Source of the DNA: Rickettsiales bacterium
GTDB taxonomy: Bacteria > Pseudomonadota > Alphaproteobacteria > Rickettsiales > Anaplasmataceae
Assembly (NCBI GenBank): GCA_031281335.1
Contig: JAITFM010000044.1
Span: 1 to 7,570, forward strand
Direction: 5' to 3'
DNA: 7,570 bases
Shown: positions 1 through 6,636 of the stretch, piece by piece
How the letters are laid out: each line of letters starts with the position of its first letter
Position numbering within the stretch: position 1 is the first letter of the stretch
Translations under genes and position numbers: made by a program
Notes under the pieces: generated by a model
Database searches by the model: none
What the model was told of the DNA's origin: nothing
The model's input: only the letters and a program-made list of their open reading frames with translations

Positions 1-2
1 AA

Positions 3-104
3 GAGGCTGGGTCTCAGACTCCTCCGCCACCTAGAACTAGTTCACTCAAGAAAAATGTTTTCGATAAGCAAGGAGAGAATAGTTCTACCAAGTTTGCAAG
101 CTAA
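3..104 (+). pseudogene. Upstream fragment of the split hydrophilic protein gene (runs off the left edge)
   Basis: The frame starting at base 3 is open from the window edge and reads a polar stretch with a four-proline run (residues 7-10) followed by Ser, Lys, Asn and Gln-rich sequence, ending at TAA 102-104. It is in the same frame as the 446-codon ORF that begins at 144. No other stop lies between, and the 13 codons from 105 to 143 have the same Asn/Ser/Gln-rich composition. I therefore read this as the 5' side of one gene interrupted by a single nonsense codon. Alternatively it is the true C-terminus of a separate protein. The function is unknown and the start lies outside the window. Confidence 0.5.
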
Positions 105-143
105 GACGGTGAGCAAAATAAATTAAGCTCTAACGCAACTGAT

Positions 144-1484
144 ATGGCGCAAAAACAATTCATAGAAAATGTTTTAGAAAAAATAGAAAAAGGTAGCCAG
201 TATGATTCTATACGCAATTGGCTAAAGGATAAAATTGAAGGTAAAGAAAACAATCAAAATCTGGACGCTCTAGAGGAAAAATTATCCAAAAAATATAGTC
301 AGGATAATACCACAGAAAAAAGAGAGAGTGATGATAGCAAACCTCTATCTCCAACCAGCACTGGTGGAAATACTGACGTTGAACACATTAGTGACACTCA
401 ACCACAGAAAAATTCTTACAGGAGTGGACAGGAACCTGAAGAGGAAGAGAGGAACTTTCAAAAAATAAATAAAGCGTTCGGAGAATGGAAGGAAAACAGA
501 AGAAACGCTAGACAAAGTAACTCCAGTTCTTCATCTCCAATTCATGCTAGCCATGATGAATCTCAGGTAAATCCTAAGCAGTTAAAAGCGAGCCTAATGA
601 ATGTTGAACAAAGTGACGACACTCTACTTACGGAATTTACCGGTAAGTTGGATAAAGAAACTCAGAAGTTTCCACTAAGACCAGTAACTCAGAAAGGAAT
701 AAGCGAACAAACTAGAGAACGTTTATTAGAAGCTGGGTTGCTGAAAGACGATTCAACAGATGTAAAAAAAGTGGAAGGTCCAACTGTTAGTGTCTCTGCT
801 TCAACACCAAATAATAGAAGTGATTTAGACATGAAAAGTATGCCACCTAGTACACCTTCTGACGATAGTAGCAGAACTATATCAACCAGCACTGATAATA
901 AGAGTATCAAACAGTTAATAGATAAAGAAATGCTAAGAAATATAGAAGCATTTCAAGCAAATCCTAGTAGTCGCGGTAGAGACGACTCAAACCCTTCATC
1001 TCCGACTCAAGGCAGTAATGGACAATCCCAAGTAGATCCTAAACAGTTAAAGAAGAGCCTCATGAATGCTGGACAAAGTAATGACTCTCTACTTATGGAA
1101 TTTACCAGTAAGTTGGATAGAGAAACTCAAAAGTTCCCACTAAGACCAGTAACTCAGAAAGGAATGAGCGAACAAGCTAGAGAACGTTTATTAGAAGCTG
1201 GGTTGCTGAAAGACGATTCAACAGACATAAAAACAATGGCAAAACGAGAAAATGCCGACACTAATCTGACTATAGATAAAAATAGTGAACTGTCTAAATT
1301 GCTAGCAAGAGATGAAGAACAACTGAAAACAGGGGTAATAGAAGCAGAAAGAGAAGATACTTTAGTAGAACACACTAATAGTCATGATCGCAATAGAATT
1401 GCACTAGCAAACAGGAATAGAAAATTACTTTGGACTGAACATATCAAGCAACAACAAGAAAGAGATAAAGGCGTGTCAATATAA
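144..1484 (+). CDS. Hydrophilic repeat-containing protein of unknown function, probably the 3' part of a nonsense-split gene
   Basis: I do not recognise this 446-residue protein. It is strongly hydrophilic, rich in Ser, Asn, Gln, Lys and Glu, with no signal peptide or membrane segment. Two homologous modules, at about residues 128-208 and 283-363, carry the shared motifs DPKQL or NPKQL, EFT.KLD, FPLRPVTQKG and RERLLEAGLLKDDSTD. Low-complexity Ser/Thr/Pro linkers separate them, and the C-terminus is charged and possibly helical. The ATG at 144 has no Shine-Dalgarno sequence upstream, and the same frame is open on its 5' side back to TAA 102-104. This start is therefore doubtful, and the ORF may be a remnant rather than an intact gene. 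The 3' end overlaps maf by 9 bp in convergent orientation. Its composition would fit a secreted host-interaction protein of an endosymbiont, but that is inference only. Confidence 0.6.
   Translation: MAQKQFIENVLEKIEKGSQYDSIRNWLKDKIEGKENNQNLDALEEKLSKKYSQDNTTEKRESDDSKPLSPTSTGGNTDVEHISDTQPQKNSYRSGQEPEEEERNFQKINKAFGEWKENRRNARQSNSSSSSPIHASHDESQVNPKQLKASLMNVEQSDDTLLTEFTGKLDKETQKFPLRPVTQKGISEQTRERLLEAGLLKDDSTDVKKVEGPTVSVSASTPNNRSDLDMKSMPPSTPSDDSSRTISTSTDNKSIKQLIDKEMLRNIEAFQANPSSRGRDDSNPSSPTQGSNGQSQVDPKQLKKSLMNAGQSNDSLLMEFTSKLDRETQKFPLRPVTQKGMSEQARERLLEAGLLKDDSTDIKTMAKRENADTNLTIDKNSELSKLLARDEEQLKTGVIEAEREDTLVEHTNSHDRNRIALANRNRKLLWTEHIKQQQERDKGVSI
525..767 (+). repeat. Internal direct repeat, copy 1 (period 465 bp)
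   Basis: This copy aligns without gaps to 990-1232 at a constant offset of 465 bases (155 codons). By hand count the segment 564-671 matches at about 84%. The segment 672-760 differs at only 2 of 89 positions and includes an identical 49-base run (712-760). The module encodes the FPLRPVTQKG and LLEAGLLKDD motifs. Confidence 0.9.
990..1232 (+). repeat. Internal direct repeat, copy 2 (period 465 bp)
   Basis: Second copy of the 525-767 module, in the same reading frame and without indels. The near-identical block is 1137-1225. Its only two differences from copy 1 (bases 1166 and 1176) both change an amino acid, Ile to Met and Thr to Ala. Confidence 0.9.
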
Positions 1485-2072
1485 ATTGAGGTTAAAGTAA
1501 TTACTCAGCAAACAATAGGTTTCATGTAATGGCAACCCTATAACAGAAGAGTAGGAACCGCGTATGAACAACACGAACATTCCAGCAAGGCCTTGTATGT
1601 TGCACCCTCCTGCCCTATTTTTCCACTCTTCTGATGCTAAATAATATTTAATTTCCTGTTCACTGAGACGTTTAAATTTCACTATCGTAACTACGGTTCT
1701 AATATGTTGTTTGGATCGATGGGGAGTGAGTAGACACATACTGGTGTATACTCTATGCCTTCTTCCTGATAATAGGCGAATGCATTTTTCTGCTTGCCCA
1801 ACGTTTTCAGCTTTGAGCAATATCCTTCTACCGCAAGCAACAACCGTATCAACACCAAGCACAAAATAATCTGGATTTGAGCTTTGTATCTTCTCAGCTT
1901 TGCTTTTTGCCATACGGATTGAATAATCTTTCAGAAGTTCCTTTTTTAAAGGAGTTTCGTCTATATCAGCTGGCAAAATTAAACCTGGCTTAATATTTAT
2001 TTGTTTTAGTAGGGCTATACGCCTTTCTGACGACGAAGCAAGAATAAGATTATCTAGAGATCGTTCTGTCAC
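1476..2072 (-). CDS. maf: Maf family nucleoside triphosphate pyrophosphatase
   Basis: Maf/HAM1-fold enzymes hydrolyse non-canonical or excess nucleoside triphosphates to the monophosphate and pyrophosphate in the cytoplasm. The 198-residue length is typical. Visible motifs in order are the N-terminal ASSSERR loop (residues 12-18), DIDET (36-40), the MAKSKA helix (54-59), VLGVDTVV with the presumed catalytic Asp75, GRRILLKAE with Lys87, LSGRRHRVYT (101-110), AGGCNIQG (154-161) and GSYSSVIGLPLHET (172-185). The usual Pro of the ASxSPRR loop is Glu17 here, and the usual Tyr of AGGYxIQG is Cys157. The start is GTG, supported by AAAGG about 5 bases upstream inside infA. The gene overlaps infA by 23 nt, which suggests translational coupling, and its tail overlaps the convergent repeat-protein ORF. 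The substrate subclass (dTTP/UTP or m7GTP) is not decided. Confidence 0.93.
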   Translation of the reverse strand: MTERSLDNLILASSSERRIALLKQINIKPGLILPADIDETPLKKELLKDYSIRMAKSKAEKIQSSNPDYFVLGVDTVVACGRRILLKAENVGQAEKCIRLLSGRRHRVYTSMCLLTPHRSKQHIRTVVTIVKFKRLSEQEIKYYLASEEWKNRAGGCNIQGLAGMFVLFIRGSYSSVIGLPLHETYCLLSNYFNLNLY

Positions 2073-2313
2073 TTGTACCTTTAAGCCTTCTGATTATCCT
2101 ACCCTTTTTCGCATTCCTATCGTAAATACTCATCTCTACCAACACTCTATCTCCGATAACAATGCGTATTTTACTTCTTCTGACTTTTCCTGATACATGA
2201 CAAATGACCTCATGTTCGTTGTCTAGCTTCACTCTAAATTCTGCTGCAGGTAATAAAGCGGTTACTGCCCCTTCCACTTCAAAAATTGTTTTCGATTTCT
2301 CGTCTTTTACCAT
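2050..2313 (-). CDS. infA: Translation initiation factor IF-1
   Basis: IF-1 binds the A site of the 30S subunit and assists IF-2 and IF-3 in start-codon selection. The 87-residue product covers the complete S1-like OB fold. The family landmarks are GAV.ALLPAAEFRVKLDN (about residues 15-32), the VSGKVRRSKIRI loop (40-51), GDRVLVE (54-60) and YDRNAKKGRI (64-73). It is about 15 residues longer than the 72-residue E. coli protein, with about seven extra residues at the N-terminus and a short basic tail after RRLK that carries the overlap with maf. The ATG at 2313 has no close Shine-Dalgarno, only AAAGG about 20 bases upstream. The gene follows nusB after a 143-bp spacer, so it may be read from the yidC-ribH-nusB transcript or from a promoter in that spacer. 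Confidence 0.95.
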   Translation of the reverse strand: MVKDEKSKTIFEVEGAVTALLPAAEFRVKLDNEHEVICHVSGKVRRSKIRIVIGDRVLVEMSIYDRNAKKGRIIRRLKGTSDRTISR

Positions 2314-2340
2314 TTGCTATTTATAATTAAACAACCTTTG

Positions 2341-2445
2341 TCAGTCTACCACAGATCTTAAAGAATATAAAAGACCTTTTGTACTACTCCCACCATTCAA
2401 CTCTCCTTTCTTATTGCCCACAATGCTCAGGCACCAACATGCCAT
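2341..2445 (-). CDS. Possible 34-codon small ORF between nusB and infA
   Basis: An ATG 11 bases beyond the nusB stop opens a 34-codon frame beginning MACWCLSIVGNKKGE and ending at TGA 2341-2343. An AGG lies seven bases before the ATG. The composition (Gly, Ser, Lys, Leu) is plausible for coding, the local GC is higher than in other spacers of this window, and the ORF fills most of an otherwise empty gap in a very tight operon. I recognise no family. It could be a genuine small protein, a remnant of a lost gene, or chance. It competes with a 12-codon frame at 2358-2396 that has the better ribosome-binding site. Confidence 0.22.
   Translation of the reverse strand: MACWCLSIVGNKKGELNGGSSTKGLLYSLRSVVD
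2358..2409 (-). promoter_or_regulatory. Strong Shine-Dalgarno with 12-codon mini-ORF upstream of infA
   Basis: On the minus strand AAAGGAG (2403-2409) sits six bases before an ATG (2394-2396). That ATG opens a frame of 12 codons (MVGVVQKVFYIL) ended by TAA at 2358-2360, 44 bases before the infA ATG. This is one of the two best Shine-Dalgarno matches in the window, yet it serves only this tiny frame. It could be a leader peptide, a relic of a degraded gene start, or coincidence. Confidence 0.3.
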
Positions 2446-2456
2446 CAAAAAACCTG

Positions 2457-2939
2457 TCAAGTACTTTTATTTAGTTTAACTGCACCTTTTGCCTTGTCCA
2501 ATAGTCCATTAATGAAACCAACTTCGCTTGGTTTATCAAGCAAATCAGATGCAATATTAGTATATTCATTAATAACAACTGGAACTGGCGTATCACAATT
2601 AGCTAATTCACACATTGCAACACGCAAAATTGATAAGCTTAAGAGATTTAACCGCGAAAGAGACCAACTTGGATGTAAATAACGCTCTATTATCTTATCG
2701 TACTCCTCACTGTTTTTCATGACCTTACATGACAGCTTCTCTAAGAATTGGTAATCAAATTCCTCACATTCAAATATATCTGCTAACTTGTTTACATAGT
2801 CCCTAAGCTCACAATTTTCCAACTCAAAAATGCTTTTGTCGCAACCTATAAAAATATTTGAGTAAGCAACTTGCACAGCAAGAAACCTTGCTGCGCTTCT
2901 TCTTATACGCCATCCCTTGTCTGTAGGTTCCTCCTCCAT
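2457..2939 (-). CDS. nusB: Transcription antitermination / rRNA processing factor NusB
   Basis: NusB pairs with NusE (ribosomal protein S10), binds boxA RNA and promotes antitermination in rRNA operons. The 160-residue product has the all-helical NusB pattern. There is an Arg-rich first helix ([15 protein letters not shown], about residues 13-27), a divergent middle, then the conserved [21 protein letters not shown] segment (92-112). It ends with PVPVVINEY (117-125) and the [10 protein letters not shown] signature (140-149), equivalent to the NGVLD motif of other bacteria. The ATG overlaps the ribH stop by one base (TGATG), a classic termination-reinitiation arrangement, and no separate strong Shine-Dalgarno is visible. 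Adjacency of ribH and nusB is a widely conserved bacterial gene pair. The N-terminal MEEEPTDKG stretch before the first helix is an acidic extension. Confidence 0.95.
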   Translation of the reverse strand: MEEEPTDKGWRIRRSAARFLAVQVAYSNIFIGCDKSIFELENCELRDYVNKLADIFECEEFDYQFLEKLSCKVMKNSEEYDKIIERYLHPSWSLSRLNLLSLSILRVAMCELANCDTPVPVVINEYTNIASDLLDKPSEVGFINGLLDKAKGAVKLNKST

Positions 2940-3367
2940 CAGCTTAATTTTTTGTATAAATCTATCATGTGCAAAACGGCTGAAGCTGCGTGGCCACCGA
3001 TGTTCTTTCTGTTCTTATCAGCCCTTACTAAAGCTTTATCTTTGCCGTCAGCGGTAATGACACCCATACCAAGAGGTACCTCATAACGCATAACAACTTC
3101 ATTTAAGCCTTCGATTACTCCTTTACAAACGTATTGATAATGATCAGTCTCACCACGAATTACGCACCCAAGAGTTAAATAACCATCATAATTAACAGTT
3201 CCACTTTTGACCGCAAAAAGAATTGCAGCTGGTATTTCAAATGCACCAGGAACCTCAATCACATCGTAACTTGCGCTGCTGCCTTTTAATTTATCGGTTG
3301 CACCTTCAAGTAAAAGGTTTGCTATTTCAGTATAGTAAACTGAATTAACTATTAGTATTTTCGACAT
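2939..3367 (-). CDS. ribH: 6,7-dimethyl-8-ribityllumazine synthase (riboflavin synthase beta subunit)
   Basis: This enzyme condenses 5-amino-6-(ribitylamino)uracil with 3,4-dihydroxy-2-butanone 4-phosphate in the penultimate step of riboflavin synthesis. The 142-residue protein has the family motifs in order: VPGAFEIP (residues 39-46), [16 protein letters not shown] (66-81) with the catalytic His76, GMGVIT (100-105), the substrate-phosphate Arg around Arg115, and NIGGHAA near the C-terminus. The usual FGVLT is MGVIT here. The ATG is preceded at five bases by AAGGAGG, the strongest ribosome-binding site in the window, which lies within the last codons of yidC. Retention of the gene fits the known ability of Wolbachia to make riboflavin. 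No FMN riboswitch is seen near it. Confidence 0.96.
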   Translation of the reverse strand: MSKILIVNSVYYTEIANLLLEGATDKLKGSSASYDVIEVPGAFEIPAAILFAVKSGTVNYDGYLTLGCVIRGETDHYQYVCKGVIEGLNEVVMRYEVPLGMGVITADGKDKALVRADKNRKNIGGHAASAVLHMIDLYKKLS

Positions 3368-5063
3368 TTATCCCTCCTTTTCTTGTTAAAAATAACTTTA
3401 TTAATGATTGTTGAATTAGAGTCATGACATTACTGAATATCCAATATATTACCAAACCTGCAGGAAAAGAGGAAAAAATGAAGATAGAGATGTAAGGTAA
3501 AAATCTCATAACGTTCACCTGGACATCATCTCTGTTGATTTGATCTTTTTCACTGATCTTCTGCTGAATTATCATGGTAACACCTAAAATTATAGGCAAA
3601 ATACCTATAGAAATAGGGAAATTGTAACTAAATAACCCAAATAATGTAAAAATGTTTGTTGGATCAGGAGCTGAAAGGTCCTTAATCCATAAATAAAAAG
3701 GAGCGTGTCTCATCTCTATAGTAACAAATAATACTTTATACAAAGCAAAAAACACCGGCACTTGTACCACCATAGGAAGAATGCTCGACATTGGGTTTAC
3801 GTTGTTTTTTTTGTACAATGCAATTATCTCCTTATGCTGTCTTAAACTATCATCTTTATATAACTCTCTTATGCGAGCCACTTCAGGCTGCAAGTTTTTC
3901 ATTTTGAACATTGAAACATATGACCTATTAGATAAAGGCAGCATCAAAAGTTTAATTACTAAAGTCAGCAACAATATTGCTAAACCAAAATTTTTCAAAA
4001 CGAAGTTAAAGTATTCAAGAAGTAAAAACACTGGTTTGGTTATGAAGTAAAGAACGCCAAAATCTACAGCTTTGTCAAATAAAGGTATACCTAGAGTACT
4101 TTTATAATAATCCAGCAAATTCAATTTTTTTGCTCCAGCAAAAAAGTAATTTACATTAGAAACACTTGTACCAGGAAGTATGCTCTTGTAAGGCTTAACA
4201 AAATCTACTTGAAATTTATCAATGTTATTAACGTTCGTGTGTTTAATGCTTACATTTATTTTATCAGATTTTTCAGGTATGATAGCTGTAAGCCAATATT
4301 TATCAGCAAAACCAAACCAATTCTTTTCACTTGTGCTTGCTTTTATTAGGTGTTTCTTGGCAACATCTTTATATGTCCATTCCTCCAGTTTGTTATCAAA
4401 TGCACCTATTACTCCTTCATGTGATATCCAATAAGATTCGTTAATATCACCACGCTTACGGTTAATTTTACCATAAGGGACCAAAATTACATTATCCTTC
4501 GTATTATTTTCAATAATTTGCTCAACTTTAAACATGTAGTTACTGTCGAGGCTAATTTTTATCTTAAATAAAATGCCATTTTCATTATCCCAAAATAAAT
4601 TGATTGCCTCTTGATTAGTAAGTTCGGTTTTATCTGTCTGCCAGACCGTTTTGGAATCTGGAACTTTAGTTTTACCACTTGGATTCAGCCACCCGAATTC
4701 TGCAAAATATACATCTTCTGATTCTGCAGGTGAAAGTAGCATCACTTGCGGAGAAGAAGAATTTGACTCTAAATGGTAATTAGTTAAAATTAGGTCATCA
4801 AACCTGGCACCTTTTAAAGAAATCGACCCTTTAACCATATTATTGGTTAAGCTAATCCTTTGTTCTCGAGTAGAATTAATAATTTCGGAACGGTTTTGGT
4901 GTATTATAGGAGCAAGATCGTTAAAAGATTCCATGTGTTCAATATTTTCAATTGATGGATGATCTTGGTCTGTATTAAGAAAATTATCGTAAATAACACG
5001 CCAAGATACCATAATTAACACTGAAAGGACAGCTGCCAAAATTAGATTTCTTGCTTCTGACAT
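3345..5063 (-). CDS. yidC: Membrane protein insertase YidC
   Basis: YidC inserts and folds inner-membrane proteins, alone or with SecYEG-SecDF. The 572-residue product has the full Gram-negative layout. An N-terminal membrane anchor (about residues 6-24) is followed by a large periplasmic domain (about 30-330). The conserved five-helix insertase core has segments near 335-352, 357-377, 428-450, 484-500 and 520-556. Core landmarks are [18 protein letters not shown] (371-388), [12 protein letters not shown] (391-402), [20 protein letters not shown] (423-442), [13 protein letters not shown] (456-468) and [13 protein letters not shown] (533-545). Lys371 occupies the position of the groove Arg366 of E. 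coli, so the positive charge is kept. There is a short charged C-terminal tail. No clear Shine-Dalgarno precedes the ATG. The 3' end overlaps ribH by 23 nt. It is the first gene of the minus-strand cluster. Confidence 0.97.
   Translation of the reverse strand: MSEARNLILAAVLSVLIMVSWRVIYDNFLNTDQDHPSIENIEHMESFNDLAPIIHQNRSEIINSTREQRISLTNNMVKGSISLKGARFDDLILTNYHLESNSSSPQVMLLSPAESEDVYFAEFGWLNPSGKTKVPDSKTVWQTDKTELTNQEAINLFWDNENGILFKIKISLDSNYMFKVEQIIENNTKDNVILVPYGKINRKRGDINESYWISHEGVIGAFDNKLEEWTYKDVAKKHLIKASTSEKNWFGFADKYWLTAIIPEKSDKINVSIKHTNVNNIDKFQVDFVKPYKSILPGTSVSNVNYFFAGAKKLNLLDYYKSTLGIPLFDKAVDFGVLYFITKPVFLLLEYFNFVLKNFGLAILLLTLVIKLLMLPLSNRSYVSMFKMKNLQPEVARIRELYKDDSLRQHKEIIALYKKNNVNPMSSILPMVVQVPVFFALYKVLFVTIEMRHAPFYLWIKDLSAPDPTNIFTLFGLFSYNFPISIGILPIILGVTMIIQQKISEKDQINRDDVQVNVMRFLPYISIFIFSSFPAGLVIYWIFSNVMTLIQQSLIKLFLTRKGGINVENTNS
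3373..3379 (-). promoter_or_regulatory. Strong Shine-Dalgarno for ribH inside the yidC 3' end
   Basis: AAGGAGG on the minus strand ends five bases before the ribH ATG (3365-3367). The same bases encode part of the KGG near the YidC C-terminus. This fixes the ribH start and allows initiation independent of yidC termination, although yidC ends 23 nt further on. Confidence 0.8.
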
Positions 5064-5198
5064 AAAATTTAAGCTAAATGCATTTCCTTAAAGTGTATAT
5101 TAAATATTGTACTAAAACAATAAAATTTACTTATTTTCAATAATAACCTTTAACGCTAATCTTTAAAATTTATTGTAATAGCTTCAAATTTTAACAAT
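5064..5198. promoter_or_regulatory. AT-rich divergent spacer between yidC and the protease gene
   Basis: This 135-bp spacer is the only divergent gene junction in the window, so promoters for both the minus-strand yidC cluster and the plus-strand protease should lie here. AT-rich -10-like hexamers are present on both strands, for example TATACA on the minus strand and TGTAAT on the plus strand. None has a convincing -35 partner at proper spacing. Neither start codon has a close Shine-Dalgarno. The location is supported by gene orientation, not by confident promoter matches. Confidence 0.4.
5105..5122. repeat. Small inverted repeat in the divergent spacer
   Basis: TATTGT (5105-5110) and ACAATA (5117-5122) form a perfect six-base inverted repeat around a six-base loop. 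It has no T-tract typical of an intrinsic terminator. It could be an operator half-site pair, but in such AT-rich DNA chance is likely. Confidence 0.3.
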
Positions 5199-5711
5199 AT
5201 GAACGCGGTAAAAAATCTAGTTATTTGGCTACTGATAATAGTTATTACCGCAATGTTTATCGATTCACAAGGAGACAAACTAAGCAACAGATTTCTCAGC
5301 ACTTTTTTACCATATAAGGAAAGGATCCAAAATAGTGGAAGTATCGAATTTACGAAATCATATGATGGACACTTTTATATTCAAGCTCAAGTTAATGGTC
5401 GTAACATAACGTTCTTGCTCGACACCGGTGCAACCGATATTGTTCTGTCGCAAAAAGATGCAGTAAATGCTGGTATTAATCTGCAGAATATTCAAGATTT
5501 TAAAATATATGAAACTGCAAAAGGTCAAATAAGAGCTGGAGTGGTTCAAATACCTCAAGTTAAAATAGGAAATTTTTTGATCAATGGTGTACAGGCCAGC
5601 GTTAACACTCATTCTATGTCCCATTCATTACTTGGAATGAGTTTCCTGAGATATTTTCACTTCACTATAAGAGATAATAAGTTGATATTATACCGCGAAT
5701 CTGCTTATTAA
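5199..5711 (+). CDS. Membrane-anchored retropepsin-like aspartic protease (clan AA, TIGR02281-type)
   Basis: The 170-residue product begins with one hydrophobic membrane segment (about residues 7-21), then a linker, then a single retropepsin-like domain. The active-site motif [11 protein letters not shown] spans residues 73-83 with catalytic Asp75. The second-half signature SLLGMSFL (143-150) is the hydrophobic-hydrophobic-Gly motif that ends the fold. With one DTG motif it must dimerise to be active, as retroviral proteases do. The predicted topology puts the protease domain in the periplasm. The related single-domain protease APRc of Rickettsia conorii has been described as an active retropepsin-like enzyme, so activity here is plausible by family. 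The substrate is unknown. No close Shine-Dalgarno precedes the ATG. The gene is divergent from yidC, and its last 24 bp overlap the convergent secF. Confidence 0.88.
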   Translation: MNAVKNLVIWLLIIVITAMFIDSQGDKLSNRFLSTFLPYKERIQNSGSIEFTKSYDGHFYIQAQVNGRNITFLLDTGATDIVLSQKDAVNAGINLQNIQDFKIYETAKGQIRAGVVQIPQVKIGNFLINGVQASVNTHSMSHSLLGMSFLRYFHFTIRDNKLILYRESAY

Positions 5712-6569
5712 AGCTCTACAGGTCAATATAGGAGCAGAGATAAATATTGCAGAACAAGTACCAATTGCAATACCAAAAAAGATAATCAAGCTGAAGTCTC
5801 TGACTGCACCTGTACAAATTAATGTCAAAGGAAGAGCAGCGAGCAGGGTCGTACACGAAGTTAAGACAGTGCGAAACAATGTAGCGTTAATACTTGCATC
5901 TACCATTTCACTCATATGCCTGTCTTTACCACCTTTTTGATATTCTCGAATTCGGTCGTATATAACTACTGAATTATTGATTGCATAACCAATTACAGTG
6001 AGGAGAGCTGCAACTGATGAGATATTAAACTCAATGCCAGTCAAGCTAATAAAACCGACGGTTAAAATCACGTCATGGACCAGTGCTATTATTCCACCAA
6101 ACCCACATTGCCAATTAAATCTGAGCCAAACGTAGAAAAATATTCCAACGATTGCAATCAACATGGATAGTATTCCTTCAAATATCTGTGTTGAGCCTAT
6201 TTGTGGACCAACATAGTCTATCTTACGATAGCTTGTCGAACCACCCAGTTTTCCTTCTAGTATGCTTTTTATCTTTTTAATTTTATCCTCATCCCCTTCC
6301 TCTTTAAAACGCATGACTAAATTGTCACCTGCTTTTGAACTCTGCACCGTAAAGCCATTTTCTTTCAATACATCGAGAATAGTACGGTCTTCACTTGAAG
6401 ATTTTATTTCCATCAAGATTCCACCTGTAAAGTCTATGCCTAAATTCACTCCACGTAGCACAACAGTGAGTATTGAAAAAACGACAAGAATAATACTAAT
6501 GAGTGCAGTCAACTTTCTATATTTACTAAATTCGATATCGAGGTTGTCTGGAATAAGTCTAACTGCCAT
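5688..6569 (-). CDS. secF: Protein translocase subunit SecF
   Basis: SecF works with SecD to pull translocated proteins into the periplasm using the proton gradient. The 293-residue product has all six expected membrane segments: one near residues 20-38, then four to six clustered from 131 to 284, with a periplasmic P4 domain at about 50-125. Landmarks are LGIDFTGG (43-50), YVGPQIG (119-125), [12 protein letters not shown] (162-173), [16 protein letters not shown] (194-209) and LFRTVLTS (231-238) with the conserved Arg233. The usual NDT in the fourth segment is NNS here, so the conserved acidic residue (Asp213 in E. coli) is Asn199. The rest of the protein looks intact. The start ATG lacks a clear Shine-Dalgarno. 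The 3' end overlaps the convergent protease gene by 24 bp. secD is not in the window. Confidence 0.96.
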   Translation of the reverse strand: MAVRLIPDNLDIEFSKYRKLTALISIILVVFSILTVVLRGVNLGIDFTGGILMEIKSSSEDRTILDVLKENGFTVQSSKAGDNLVMRFKEEGDEDKIKKIKSILEGKLGGSTSYRKIDYVGPQIGSTQIFEGILSMLIAIVGIFFYVWLRFNWQCGFGGIIALVHDVILTVGFISLTGIEFNISSVAALLTVIGYAINNSVVIYDRIREYQKGGKDRHMSEMVDASINATLFRTVLTSCTTLLAALPLTLICTGAVRDFSLIIFFGIAIGTCSAIFISAPILTCRALISRFAV

Positions 6570-6636
6570 GTTCTTTGCTTAAACTTAAATTTTATATACT
6601 TTTCAAAAGATTCACTAGCTTATTTTGTGATAGGAG
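6570..6636 (-). other. 67-bp spacer between the regulator and secF
   Basis: On the minus strand this AT-rich gap contains TATATAAAAT about 20 bases before the secF ATG, which could serve as a -10 element. No -35 hexamer lies at 16-18 bases. secF may be transcribed from here or read through from the regulator gene. There is no terminator-like stem with a T-run. Confidence 0.25.

Noticed and set aside
3..14. Possible end of a third repeat module at the left edge, reading Glu-Ala-Gly as in LLEAGLL
   Set aside because: Only about ten bases match and the following residues differ completely. Too short to support a third copy.
689..1375. Two 73-codon antisense ORFs (689-910 and 1154-1375) with nearly identical N-termini
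   Set aside because: They are opposite-strand readings of the two copies of the internal repeat, so their similarity follows from the sense-strand duplication. No ribosome-binding sites support them.
2417..2437. Short stem TGCC...GGCA in the nusB-infA spacer as a terminator
   Set aside because: Only four pairs with a long loop and no T-run. It would also separate nusB from infA without other support.
2455..2460. Perfect TTGACA on the minus strand at the end of nusB, as a -35 box for infA
   Set aside because: No acceptable -10 hexamer lies 15-19 bases downstream on that strand.
2871..3086. Plus-strand ORF over the nusB/ribH junction, and similar plus-strand ORFs inside yidC, secF and the regulator
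   Set aside because: All lie opposite well-conserved genes, have no family motifs or ribosome-binding sites, and look like by-products of AT-rich coding sequence.
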